From Saprospiraceae bacterium (GTDB lineage: Bacteria; Bacteroidota; Bacteroidia; Chitinophagales; Saprospiraceae): DNA of 64,000 nt. The notes below the pieces were generated by a model that was given only the letters and a program-made list of their open reading frames with translations, made no database searches and had not been told where the DNA came from. The translations under genes and the position numbers were made by a program. Below are positions 52,711 to 62,162 of the stretch, one piece after another (the first letter of the stretch is position 1; each line of letters opens with the position of its first letter). The DNA lies in contig JALHLK010000009.1 of the NCBI GenBank assembly GCA_022844565.1, positions 62,001-126,000 of the forward strand. The letters are read 5' to 3'.

Positions 52711-53283
52711 TTAGAACCTAATTTTGGCACTAAGCGAATAAAACCACAACCGATTATCCAACATATCGATGATTTGACCTGAAGAATTTGTGGTCTCTAT
52801 TTGATTGTATGGAATAAATCCTGAGATATAGCTAGCTTCTAGAACAAATGACTTATGTAGATTGATGCCTATTGCTGCAACACCACTAAAATCAAAAGCT
52901 TTTTCGAAAACACTTTCATCTCGAGAGATCGACAAAGACGGCATGACACCCGCTCCAAAATCAATCCATTTTATAGGTCTTATTTTTAAAAGTACGGGTA
53001 GAGCTAGGTTACTTCTCGAAGCCAATTCTTCACTTAGTATGATTTCTTGCTTTACATTCATGTAGTGTATCCCAGCATCAAGAACAAAAATTTTTGCAAA
53101 TTTAATTTCTTGTCCTATTCCCAATCTATACGAAGCTTTGCCACGATAAATGTCAAGATTTTTTAATTCTTCATCTAGATGATTGACAATTACCCCGCCT
53201 TGTACATAAAATTGGGCTGTCAACCGACCTTCAATAATTAATGTTAAGTAAATAAAGGTGAGAACTTTAATGTATCTTTTCAT
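52711..53283 (-). CDS. Small outer-membrane beta-barrel (porin family) protein
   Basis: A 190-residue protein with a signal peptide (about 1-23, ending RLTAQ) and an 8-strand barrel pattern ending in ...LSAKIRF with C-terminal Phe. The segments FYVQGGVIVNHL, ASYRLGIGQEI and FGAGVMPSLSIS are characteristic of the PF13568-like family. Function unknown. Transcribed alone on the minus strand. Confidence 0.8.
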   Translation of the reverse strand: MKRYIKVLTFIYLTLIIEGRLTAQFYVQGGVIVNHLDEELKNLDIYRGKASYRLGIGQEIKFAKIFVLDAGIHYMNVKQEIILSEELASRSNLALPVLLKIRPIKWIDFGAGVMPSLSISRDESVFEKAFDFSGVAAIGINLHKSFVLEASYISGFIPYNQIETTNSSGQIIDMLDNRLWFYSLSAKIRF

Positions 53284-53388
53284 AATTTGTTTTTATAAAG
53301 TCAATAACGAAAATTTGGCTTTCCATTGTATTATTCAAAGAATAATTTTATGTTTACCCTCTATTACTTGTTCTTTAAACTATAGCAT

Positions 53389-54474
53389 ATGTCATCCAAT
53401 CGAATTTTAGCATTAGACGTATTAAGAGGCCTTACGATCGTATTGATGATATTGGTCAATAATCCAGGATCTTGGGCTAATGTTTATGGTCCATTATTGC
53501 ACGCAAAATGGGATGGGTGTACACCTACTGACTTGGTATTCCCATTTTTTCTTTTTGTGGTGGGCATATCTATGTTTGCCTCTAAACAAAAGTCTGTAAT
53601 AGACGAAAATGAATGGTTAAAAAAATCTGTCTTACGTGGCTTAAAGATTGTTTTGATAGGGTTTTTATTAAATTGGTTTCCTTTTTATGACAGAAATCCA
53701 TTTGACGTGCGCATATACGGGGTACTTCAACGTATAGGTTTGGCTTATATATTTGCATCGGTGGTTTTGCATTTTGTTTCATTAAAATATTTGGTAGCCG
53801 TTATTGGTGTGATTCTTATCTCCTATTTTGGCATATTGATGATCAATGGTGAGGCGGGCTTTACTTTGGAGGGCAATCTGGTGAGGAGTATTGATCTAGC
53901 CCTGATAGGTGAAAAGAATATCTATAAAGGCTATGGGATTCCTTTCGATCCAGAAGGGCTCCTTAGTACTTATCCTTCGATTGCCACAGTCTTGTTGGGT
54001 TATTTAATTGGCTCATGGTATTTTACCTCTGAAAGTAAAACAGCGTATATCACCAAAATACTACCTTATGGTCTCGGTTTTTGTATACTAGGGTATGTGT
54101 GGCACATCACTGGATTTCCTTTAAATAAACCTATTTGGTCAAGCAGCTATGTACTTTGGACCGCTGGGTTAGCAACTTTAGTTTATGGCTTTTTAATATG
54201 GCTAATTGATGTGAAGGAAATAAAATCATGGACAAATCCTTTTCGTATTTTTGGGCAAAATCCATTAGTCTGTTTTGTTTTGTCAGGTGTAATTATGAAA
54301 ATATTTATGCGAATAAAATTTGATGAAGATAATTTATATAGTGTTTTGTACAAAAGTGTTTTTAGTTTAGCTGGTGATAAATTTGGTTCATTGCTTCAAG
54401 CTATTTTTTATTGCCTTTTGATCTGGTTGATAGCACTGTATTTAGATCGTAAAAAGTGGATTATTAAAGTTTAG
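53389..54474 (+). CDS. DUF5009/heparan-alpha-glucosaminide N-acetyltransferase-like membrane protein
   Basis: A 361-residue protein with about ten helices. The N-terminus RILALDVLRGLTIVLMILVNNPG and DLVFPFFLFVVGISM are diagnostic of the NagX/YeiB-like acyltransferase superfamily. The family is thought to move acetyl groups to amino sugars across the inner membrane; direct substrate proof is lacking. The gene is followed 140 nt later by tRNA-Leu and has no operon partner. Confidence 0.85.
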   Translation: MSSNRILALDVLRGLTIVLMILVNNPGSWANVYGPLLHAKWDGCTPTDLVFPFFLFVVGISMFASKQKSVIDENEWLKKSVLRGLKIVLIGFLLNWFPFYDRNPFDVRIYGVLQRIGLAYIFASVVLHFVSLKYLVAVIGVILISYFGILMINGEAGFTLEGNLVRSIDLALIGEKNIYKGYGIPFDPEGLLSTYPSIATVLLGYLIGSWYFTSESKTAYITKILPYGLGFCILGYVWHITGFPLNKPIWSSSYVLWTAGLATLVYGFLIWLIDVKEIKSWTNPFRIFGQNPLVCFVLSGVIMKIFMRIKFDEDNLYSVLYKSVFSLAGDKFGSLLQAIFYCLLIWLIALYLDRKKWIIKV

Positions 54475-54585
54475 TTTTTTAAAAAATTCTTCATCATAAA
54501 ATGCATAGAAAAGTAGTTTTCGAATCATTCAGAAAAATAATTTTTCAAAAACAAGGATTTCTTTTTAAAACTTAAAAATAATCCA

Positions 54586-54593
54586 TACCTTTG
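54586..54593 (+). promoter_or_regulatory. -7 element of the tRNA-Leu promoter
   Basis: TACCTTTG, 21 nt before the mature tRNA; the -33 element is not clear in a T-rich stretch. Confidence 0.5.
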
Positions 54594-54614
54594 CGCCTCG
54601 ATAAAATTGAAATT

Positions 54615-54696
54615 GCGGGTGTGGTGAAATTGGTAGACACGCTAGACTTAGGATCTAGTGCTGCGAGGCTTGGGGGTTCGAGTCCCTTCACCCGCA
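54615..54696 (+). tRNA. tRNA-Leu (TAG)
   Basis: An 82-nt class II tRNA: acceptor GCGGGTG/CACCCGC, anticodon stem CTAGA/TCTAG with loop CTTAGGA (anticodon TAG), a variable arm, T arm GGGTTCGAGTCCC and discriminator A. CCA is not encoded. The 54697-54992 spacer before the next gene holds nothing recognisable. Confidence 0.97.
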
Positions 54697-54992
54697 CATC
54701 TTTCTGAATATTTTTAAGACTAATCATCTTTTCTTCCAACACAATTTTTTATTCTACTAAGAAATATTAATTCGATTTCTAAGGAATTAGTGGTTGTATA
54801 TTCTCTTTTTTATTTTTTTGCATCGAAATAGTGTTAAATTATGTCAATCATCACTTCAATACATTTCATACTTTATATTTTTTACTTTTAAAATATTCAT
54901 TAATCGTTGTATTTTGTTGGATATTTGAATCGTGCCATATTTTGCTCAGTAAGTGACACGGTTTATTTTTAATGTTTTTATAAATTTTTTAA

Positions 54993-55862
54993 ATGATGCG
55001 TATATCCAAAACTTTATTTCTTTGCTATGCAATACTTTGTGGAATTGCAATTTCTTGTTCTACGAACAAACCAAAAGAGTCAAGCAATGACTGGATTAAT
55101 CTATTTAATGGAAAAGACATTAAGGATTGGACGGTGAAAATCCATCATCACGAGGTTGGTGATAACTATGGCAATACTTTTCGAGTAGAAGATGGTATAG
55201 TCAAAGTAAGATATGATCAGTATGACCAATTTAATGAGCGCTATGGTCATTTATATTTTAATCAACCTTACTCGTATTTTCACTTAAAATTGGATTATCG
55301 TTTTACAGGAGAATGGAGAAGTGACGCACCATCCTATACTGTTTTGAATAGTGGGGTAATGTTTCATTCGCAAGATCCTAAGACCATGCCTAAAGAGCAA
55401 GATTGGCCAATATCTGTGGAGATACAATTTTTAGCAGGACTAGGAGATGGCAAGCCAAGACCTACAGGCAATATGTGTTCACCCGGTACGGATGTAGTAT
55501 TTAATGGTCAAATAGATCCTCGCCATTGTATCAATTCCACTTCTAAGACTTATGATAAGGACGAATGGGTTAAGGCAGAGATAATCGTTTTAGGTGATTC
55601 TTCTGTGACACACATTATCAATGGAGATACGGTACTCAGATATACTCAGCCGCAAATTGGAGGAGGAGTAGCCAACAGATATGATCCAAGTATAAAAAAG
55701 GACGGAATGTTGTTGAGTAAAGGCTTCATTGCTTTACAAAGCGAAGGACAACCCATCGACTTTAAAAATATTGAGCTTTTAAATTTAGAAAAATTTATGG
55801 ATCCTAAGTCTAAGTATTATAAAAAGTACTTTGTGAAAGAGAATTATGCGAAGGGTAAGTAG
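54993..55862 (+). CDS. DUF1080 (3-keto-disaccharide hydrolase-like) lipoprotein
   Basis: A 289-residue lipoprotein (IAISC, Cys22) with a single jelly-roll DUF1080 domain: WINLFNGKDIKDWTVKI, DGIVKVRYDQ, GVMFHSQDP, VEIQFLAGLGDGKPRPTGNM and LSKGFIALQSEGQPIDFKNIELL. The family includes 3-keto-glucoside hydrolases acting on oxidised sugars in the periplasm. Histidine and acidic residues in GVMFHSQD and VEIQF are consistent with that fold. Single gene; the window has a second, more distant relative at 45808. Confidence 0.88.
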   Translation: MMRISKTLFLCYAILCGIAISCSTNKPKESSNDWINLFNGKDIKDWTVKIHHHEVGDNYGNTFRVEDGIVKVRYDQYDQFNERYGHLYFNQPYSYFHLKLDYRFTGEWRSDAPSYTVLNSGVMFHSQDPKTMPKEQDWPISVEIQFLAGLGDGKPRPTGNMCSPGTDVVFNGQIDPRHCINSTSKTYDKDEWVKAEIIVLGDSSVTHIINGDTVLRYTQPQIGGGVANRYDPSIKKDGMLLSKGFIALQSEGQPIDFKNIELLNLEKFMDPKSKYYKKYFVKENYAKGK

Positions 55863-56000
55863 ACTACCACTAGCTGTGTAGTTACATATGTTTATCTATT
55901 TTCTAATAGATTTTATATTAAAGCTTTCTTGATGGTTTATAAAATATTGCAATAAGACCTCGAAGTAGTTCGAATAGTTGTAAAAGAGGACAAAAGAGGA

Positions 56001-56080
56001 GCTATGCGAACCTGACAGGGGCGAACACCACCCTGTGATTTGAGATTATACCTATTGCATCCCTTCAGGATGATTTTATT
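56001..56080 (-). repeat. Second dispersed intergenic repeat, copy C
   Basis: On the minus strand: CATCC-TGAAG-GGATG hairpin, GGTATAATCTCAAATC, then ACAGGG...CCCTGT hairpin and GGTTCGCATA. It corresponds to copy A at 30379-30432 (same order of blocks) and to the start of copy B at 30531. The rest of 55863-56202 shows no gene. Confidence 0.5.
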
Positions 56081-56202
56081 TTACAAGGCTTTTTATTCTT
56101 TGAAGAAAAGTCTATTCCAATCTTAAATAGCATGTTCAAACGATAATAACTAAGGATGTATGGATTTTTACTTTTTGAATTTGGGTTTTAAACTATATAA
56201 AT

Positions 56203-56241
56203 AAAAAAACCCCTGAATCTTATCGACTCAGAGGCTTTTTT
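56203..56241 (-). terminator. Bidirectional terminator after the T9SS giant gene
   Basis: CCCCTGA pairs with TCAGAGG (one mismatch) and is flanked by A7 on the left and T6 on the right, so it can stop transcription from either side. It is about 80 nt past the stop codon of the 56322-60329 gene. Confidence 0.7.
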
Positions 56242-56321
56242 CACTCAAAATAGATTACAAAATATAATGAATCCCCCCTTAGACTGTTTCTCAGCCAAAG
56301 TTCACTACAGTTTTTCTCTTA

Positions 56322-59300
56322 CTAGTCTATGATTACCATTTTCTTAGTTGCAAAGTTGTTACCTGCTTCTAATGTATAGTAATATACTCCTGAAGTACCT
56401 ATGTCTCTTCTATTGATACTTATGGTATTTTTACCAGCTTCGTATTTTTCAGCATGTTTGATCACGGATCTTCCTTTTACATCATATATAGTAAGTGATA
56501 CTTTTGATGTTTGTGGTATGATAAAGGATATCTCAGTAGTCTCAGCAAATGGATTTGGAGTATTCTGCATTAATTCAAAAGACTGACCCTCTTTGTTGTT
56601 AGATCTGATTGCAATGTCTATTGATTCCAAATCTTCACTATATGCTTGAGATACAAAATCACTCATGCTTAATGCTTCAGATATTTTTGAGTTTGCTTTC
56701 ACAACAAATGTGAGATTTACAACATCTGTCACTTTTTGTACAGACTCATTGTTCCATGACAATCTGATTTTACCATTATTAGGTACGATTCCACTATTTA
56801 CATCATTTGGAAGATTAATTTTTGAAGAGATCAATTCCAATGATTGAGTATTGTACTTTAATCCTAATTGTAAGCCAAGTAAATCCATGTCTTTTTCAAA
56901 TTTGAAAGGAATAGTTACGATCTGACCTTTTTCTACAATTTTGTCCTCAAAGCTGATGAAAGTTTTGACTGATCTACTTGTCAATGATTTAGAAGTATTC
57001 GCTTTTGTAGTAGCATTAGCATCAATATCACCAACTTTTACACTTACGAAGTCTACTTTCATATTATCATTTAAGTTTAATATGTCGTATTGCTCATTGA
57101 AGTTTTCAATCAATGCATTCTCTGTGCTTTTGAATACATAACTTTTGTCAACAAATCTCCATGAAGTATTATTAGGGAAGTGTGTGTGTACACCAAGTAC
57201 CACTTTTCTCAATTCTAATAAGTCTGTCACGGTCACTCTACTATCTTGATTGATATCTGCTGCAATCACTTTGTATGGTGAATCAAGCTTAGATAGACCT
57301 AAGATATGTCTTTGAATTCTGATAAGGTCTAAAGTGTTTACACCATTATCAACATCATCATTTTTGTATGGTTTGACGATATAGTTATTACCTTTTATGG
57401 CATTTGTAAAATCAAACCTTCCATATTCGTCCGTCATTAGTTTTTCTTGGTTAATTCCATCTAAATAGACTTGGGCGTCTTTTAGTTGTTCGTTAAATTC
57501 GGTTGTGAGTTGGCCTCTTACTGATCTTGTTACTAAAGCGGCGGTAGGACATGCTTTAGGTGTATTGTTGTCTTGTACGTTTAGGATTACATTTGCGCTT
57601 GCCCATACAGTGTCACCTGGAGCGTATGAATAGCCCACATGTATGGTAAGATTGTTTGGTCCTATATTTGCACATGTGAATGTTCTAGCCGTATCCAATC
57701 TTGTTTTTGAGAAAGCAAAGTATAAAGGTCCACCACAAGGGTGAGAAGATCCTCTATTAAAGTCACTTGCCCACGTGGTAATCATACCAGTATTATTCAT
57801 TCTCATCAATCCAATAGCTAAGTTTTCATATAAATATGGAGTAGGTGGTTTACAATTAGATAGTCTGAACGCAACCTCTCTTGAAGTTACATTACCACAC
57901 AAATCTCTGAATGTGTATATGATTCTATGACTTCCTAATGGTAGTTTCTGAGTAGCATTGATACTATTGCCAGATCCGTTTCTACTGATGTCAAAGGAGC
58001 CGTTATTGCCCAGATCGATGTCATACGACCACGCAAGTGTACCACTACAGTCATCACTCGCAGACGCGGTTAAGATAGGAGCTATACTATCTGTACAACT
58101 TGCCAATTGTGCACAACTATCTTTTCCTATTGCAGTATCAATTGTCGGTGCTTTTTTATTAATCACTTTAATAACTTGACGGAATATATATGGCCTAGAT
58201 ACTGAGCGCGGTTGACACCAATCTATTACTTTCCAAGTTCTTAATATTTTCAAACATGCATTGTTAGTACCACCGAGAGGAGTATTAACTGCAAAAACCT
58301 CATCAACGGGAGTCATTGCAATCACACCACAACCGAATCGATCATATAAAATTACTGGTCTACCGATTGAATCGGGAGATAAACTAGAACTAGTCGGACT
58401 CAAACAGCCTTCTATCTCTATCTCTGCTTTAGGCCATACGATATGGTCTCTAGAATCATTATCGTTTTCTGTATTTACATAAAATCCATCCCCGTCTCTT
58501 AGATCAAAAGTAATGGTTTGTGTACATGAGTCAACTCTTAAGTTACCGTTGAACACTACCCACTTTCTTGTTATCTGACCAACACCACACTGGTTTCTGG
58601 TATTACTTACGATGAAGTGTCTTATAGATGGAGTTCCACAACCACTTGCAGCGGAGGCAGTACCATATCTCGTTGATAATGAGGCGCTGTCTACATTAGA
58701 AGATGCAGTACAATCATCCGGTTGATTAGCGGGACAGATTAACGTAGGTCTCAATTTGTTTTGAACTTCTATCTCAACCATACATGTGTTGGAGTTGCCA
58801 GCTTCATCTGTTACTCGTAATTCTACCATTACATTAGTACCGACATCCGTACAACAAAAATCAACGTGTGGGAAGAATGCATTTGATTTTGTAGTATCTA
58901 CGCAATTTGTTCTTCTATCCATTCTCCTGACAGAGAAAGTCACTGACCCGCATTCATCCTTACTACCATTATTAAAATATGGTGCAGGAAGTCTTGCAGA
59001 TCCAGAGTTGGTAATCGCAACGGTAGATTTCATACATATAGCGGTAGGAGGTGTCTTATCTTCTACGACCAAAGTGGCCACTGCAGATGCTGTGTTGCCC
59101 GATTCATCAGTTGCAATCAGCGTTACTGCATGATTTCCCTTCGGAACTTCAATCAGACTCGTATAGCTAATTACATTACCATTTAATAAAGCTGAAACAG
59201 TAGGTGTAGAACATGCATCAAAAAGGGTAGCTGGGAAAAGGCTATTTAATCTAACAAATGCTGAACATGAGTGACCTGAAGTTGTTACTGTTCTACTATT

Positions 59301-60329
59301 TGGGCTTATTGATATAGTAGGTTTAATGTCATCAACTACTAGAATTAATTGTTGGTAGGTTGTGTCAAAATACGATCCGCATATCCATCCAGTTACGGCC
59401 CACGACCTCATTATTTTTCCTTTTTTGATTAACCGGTCATTAAAACATGTTGTGATATTACAAGCTCCCGCTAAATTTGCTGAATTAGGAATTAGCCTAA
59501 TCGTATCACTGCCAAAAACAGCATAAGGATAACCTGTTATACTTGGCACTGGATTTCCATAACTATTTGTACTAGGTGAACAAACATCATCACCTATCTT
59601 TGTAACCGCAAATGCCGGTGAACAGGAAATAGTATCATTTATTGGCCCATCGATGTCCTCCAATCTTATTGGCAAAAGATTGTATGTTATTTCACATGAA
59701 TCACTCATTCCATTGATAGCATCGATTGCAAGCCATCTTTGTGTGACTTGTCTTAGTGCCTTTACAGTTGCACCGTTTACAGTCACGTCAGGACAATCAG
59801 TAATCCTAGGAACACCACTGGCTCTCCAAAAATAATTAGAGCAATCTTGTACGTCAATTCCCAATGAATCTGGTCTCATCTTATTAGGATTTTGAAAACA
59901 ATAAAGATTGAAGATAGTCTCTGGGCACTCTATGATAGGGGCACTTTTATCTTCTACCAATAAGTTTCCCCAACAGCTGTTACCACTGCCATTACTTACA
60001 GAAATTTCAACTGTTCTTCCTCTCCAGGAAGCATTCAACCTAATGGTATCCATCGGACCTATCATTTGGTTTTGAAACTTTAAAGTCACCCTGTAACCAG
60101 TCAAAGGACAAGCCAATGTAGGTATCATAAGACTTGCGGGTGTGATAATTGTTTCACACGTTAAGGGGTCCATCGAGGCATTTACCTTGCCTGTACAGGC
60201 CATTTGACATGGAGGAGGTGCTTGAGCCTCAAGCCGATTAGGCGAAGCTAAAAAGGTGCTAACCGCCATCAAAAAGATAGAAGTCATTCTGATAAAAAAT
60301 GTAGATTCTGTTTTCATTTTTTGATCCAT
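56322..60329 (-). CDS. Secreted 1335-residue protein: HYR/Ig-like repeats, dockerin, cohesin-like domain, T9SS sorting tail
   Basis: Signal peptide (about residues 15-36, ending RLEAQA), then several disulphide-rich HYR/Ig-like repeats to about residue 935, each with phrases such as VEDKTPPTAIC, ATDESGNTAS and VTDEAGNSNTC. A carboxypeptidase-regulatory-like module (about 938-992, with YLDGINQEKLMTDEYGRFDF) is next. A type I dockerin (about 993-1052) has calcium-loop repeats (NGVNTLDLIRIQRHILGL and DINQDSRVTVTDLLELRKV). A cohesin-like beta-sandwich (about 1122-1245) and the type IX secretion tail (about 1251-1335, NTPNPFAETTEISF...MVIID) finish it. It should be exported by T9SS and displayed on the surface, probably in adhesion or scaffolding. 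Single gene with its own terminator. Confidence 0.9.
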   Translation of the reverse strand: MDQKMKTESTFFIRMTSIFLMAVSTFLASPNRLEAQAPPPCQMACTGKVNASMDPLTCETIITPASLMIPTLACPLTGYRVTLKFQNQMIGPMDTIRLNASWRGRTVEISVSNGSGNSCWGNLLVEDKSAPIIECPETIFNLYCFQNPNKMRPDSLGIDVQDCSNYFWRASGVPRITDCPDVTVNGATVKALRQVTQRWLAIDAINGMSDSCEITYNLLPIRLEDIDGPINDTISCSPAFAVTKIGDDVCSPSTNSYGNPVPSITGYPYAVFGSDTIRLIPNSANLAGACNITTCFNDRLIKKGKIMRSWAVTGWICGSYFDTTYQQLILVVDDIKPTISISPNSRTVTTSGHSCSAFVRLNSLFPATLFDACSTPTVSALLNGNVISYTSLIEVPKGNHAVTLIATDESGNTASAVATLVVEDKTPPTAICMKSTVAITNSGSARLPAPYFNNGSKDECGSVTFSVRRMDRRTNCVDTTKSNAFFPHVDFCCTDVGTNVMVELRVTDEAGNSNTCMVEIEVQNKLRPTLICPANQPDDCTASSNVDSASLSTRYGTASAASGCGTPSIRHFIVSNTRNQCGVGQITRKWVVFNGNLRVDSCTQTITFDLRDGDGFYVNTENDNDSRDHIVWPKAEIEIEGCLSPTSSSLSPDSIGRPVILYDRFGCGVIAMTPVDEVFAVNTPLGGTNNACLKILRTWKVIDWCQPRSVSRPYIFRQVIKVINKKAPTIDTAIGKDSCAQLASCTDSIAPILTASASDDCSGTLAWSYDIDLGNNGSFDISRNGSGNSINATQKLPLGSHRIIYTFRDLCGNVTSREVAFRLSNCKPPTPYLYENLAIGLMRMNNTGMITTWASDFNRGSSHPCGGPLYFAFSKTRLDTARTFTCANIGPNNLTIHVGYSYAPGDTVWASANVILNVQDNNTPKACPTAALVTRSVRGQLTTEFNEQLKDAQVYLDGINQEKLMTDEYGRFDFTNAIKGNNYIVKPYKNDDVDNGVNTLDLIRIQRHILGLSKLDSPYKVIAADINQDSRVTVTDLLELRKVVLGVHTHFPNNTSWRFVDKSYVFKSTENALIENFNEQYDILNLNDNMKVDFVSVKVGDIDANATTKANTSKSLTSRSVKTFISFEDKIVEKGQIVTIPFKFEKDMDLLGLQLGLKYNTQSLELISSKINLPNDVNSGIVPNNGKIRLSWNNESVQKVTDVVNLTFVVKANSKISEALSMSDFVSQAYSEDLESIDIAIRSNNKEGQSFELMQNTPNPFAETTEISFIIPQTSKVSLTIYDVKGRSVIKHAEKYEAGKNTISINRRDIGTSGVYYYTLEAGNNFATKKMVIID

Positions 60330-60995
60330 TTTGAGTTTGTATTTATGAAAAATGATTTCAAACTAATAATACATCTGGTCACACGGACCAAACATATTTG
60401 GATCTATTAACGCCTTGTCAGATTAGGTTTTAAAAACTTGATTTCTTCTCACGAAAACCAAATTAAAAACAAATGTAATATATTTATAATATGTAAACAA
60501 ATGTTTTTTAATGTTTTTTATATAATTTATTTATTTAATGTGTTATTTATTGATTTTCTTTATGGTTTAGGGCTATTATTTTTTAATGATTTTAACCCAG
60601 ATTACGCATTGGACTTTATTCGAAAGGAAATTAGGCAAAATAGTAGTGAAACACATGAGCTGCGTAAAAAATTGATATCCGAAATACCAATTTAGCAGCG
60701 AACTAAAACCAACTGGATTTTAGCTTCTCCAATAATTTTTGCAGCCTTAGCTGCGTATAGGACGGAAAATTGAGTACTGAAACTAATATGAAGCATAATT
60801 TTCTTGCAGTTAATTTCTAATGTGTAATCTGGGTTTAACACTAACTAATTACCGTCTTACTGGTAGATTAATCTTAGCTGTTTTAAATATATTTATGTAA
60901 AATAAAATATTTATGCTCCAAAATTTAGCTTCAAGTAAAAAAACATGCATATTTGTAGGTCAATTATTTTATTACAATTTAAAAACAAATGAGGT

Positions 60996-61394
60996 ATGTT
61001 TAAAGAATTTAAGAATTTTATCATGACAGGCAATGTCATAGAATTTGCTGTGGCAGTAATCATGGCAGGAGCTGTTGGTGGGGTGGTCAATGGTTTTGTG
61101 AATGACATCGTGATGCCCATTGTGGGTCAAGTGACAGGTGGGGTTGATTTTGCTTCGATTAAGTATGTATTATCTGCAGCTGTAATGGAAAATGGTGTAG
61201 AAGTTAAGCCAGAGAATGCAATTAGAATTGGTGCTTGGATCAACACTATTGTAAATCTAGTAATTGTAGGATTTGTAATGTTTATGATTATTAAATCTTA
61301 CAATAAACTTAGAAAACCAGCAGAAGTACCCGCACCTACTGGTCCTACACAGGAAGAGCTTTTAGCGGAAATTAGAGATTTACTTAAAAAATAA
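60996..61394 (+). CDS. mscL: Large-conductance mechanosensitive channel
   Basis: A 132-residue MscL that opens under membrane tension to release solutes in osmotic down-shock. Seen: N-terminal amphipathic MFKEFKNFIMTGNVIEFAVAV, first helix with AVIMAGAVGGVVNGFVNDIVMP and second helix INTIVNLVIVGFVMFMIIK, then the C-terminal EELLAEIRDLLKK bundle. Length is normal. A terminator follows 27 nt after the stop codon. Confidence 0.96.
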   Translation: MFKEFKNFIMTGNVIEFAVAVIMAGAVGGVVNGFVNDIVMPIVGQVTGGVDFASIKYVLSAAVMENGVEVKPENAIRIGAWINTIVNLVIVGFVMFMIIKSYNKLRKPAEVPAPTGPTQEELLAEIRDLLKK

Positions 61395-61421
61395 TTTAAT
61401 CAAAGAATTACACAATTTAAG

Positions 61422-61453
61422 AAAGGGGAGCACCTAAAAGGTTCCCTTTTTTT
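61422..61453 (+). terminator. Terminator after mscL
   Basis: AAGGGGA and ACCT pair with AGGT and TCCCTTT around an AAA loop, and seven Ts follow. It lies between mscL and the convergent gene at 61481. Confidence 0.75.
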
Positions 61454-61480
61454 GATAATAAAAATGTGAACTTATTTATT

Positions 61481-61981
61481 TTAAGCCCTAAATAAAAGCT
61501 GATCTGCTTCTTTTAATAAGTTTTTGATCATTTCTTTATTAGTAGTCTCTTTATTTATATCTAAAGAGAAGTCAAGGTATTGTTCAAAGCTTTTATGGTA
61601 AAAACCCATTTTTAAAGCACATTTTACTGACCTAATCAAAAATTCCAATGGAAGTGTAGGGTCTTTTACCAGAAAAAAGCAAATATCATAATTCCTTTCT
61701 AAGAAATTATTTACTAAAGTACCCTTGGGTATTCCTGGCCAGCTTAAATCTTTTTTACCAAAATAAAAGTGATTATCTTCTGGTATGTTTTTTGAATAAT
61801 GTAATTGATAAATATTTATGTCTGCTTGATTAAAATATTTTTGTATTGTCTTTGATGCTTCCACTCCATCTTCTAAATCAGAAATAATACCAATATTTTG
61901 ATTTTTTCGATTTTGGTAATAGTGTGATGTGCTAAGCGCAGGATTTATTGATTTTTCAAACCACCACCTTTTAAGATTCAT
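61481..61981 (-). CDS. DUF6913-like hypothetical protein
   Basis: A 166-residue cytoplasmic-looking protein with a basic N-terminus (MNLKRWWFEKSINPAL), an IGIISDLEDGVEASKTIQKYF stretch and LSWPGIPKG plus NNFLERNYDICFFL. The order resembles the Bacteroidota family DUF6913, which I recall only loosely. No catalytic motif was identified. It is divergent from the DUF6909 gene and convergent with mscL. Confidence 0.65.
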   Translation of the reverse strand: MNLKRWWFEKSINPALSTSHYYQNRKNQNIGIISDLEDGVEASKTIQKYFNQADINIYQLHYSKNIPEDNHFYFGKKDLSWPGIPKGTLVNNFLERNYDICFFLVKDPTLPLEFLIRSVKCALKMGFYHKSFEQYLDFSLDINKETTNKEMIKNLLKEADQLLFRA

Positions 61982-62113
61982 TTTTTATATTTTTTAGCTA
62001 AACGACAAAGATATAAATTATTTTTCGCTTTTAAGTCCACAATTTAGATGAGATAAGTTTTCCCTCTATATCAAGTAGATCTTCATTTAAAGCACGAAAA
62101 CCAGTTAATTTTA

Positions 62114-62121
62114 TAATTTTG
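62114..62121 (+). promoter_or_regulatory. TAnnTTTG -7 element for the DUF6909 gene
   Basis: TAATTTTG, 41 nt before the ATG at 62163; no -33 TTG at 19-21 nt. Confidence 0.4.
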
Positions 62122-62162
62122 CACGGCAAAACTAATATTTGCAAAAAATTAAAAATGTATTT

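Noticed and set aside
60438-60695. 85-codon open frame from a TTG between the T9SS gene and mscL
   Set aside because: AT-rich, poly-Phe/Ile translation in the first half, no family recognised and no promoter or ribosome site. The second half (NPDYALDFIRKEIRQ) looks more protein-like, so a small gene cannot be fully excluded. The rest of 60330-60995 holds only a short GCAGC-CTTA-GCTGC hairpin.
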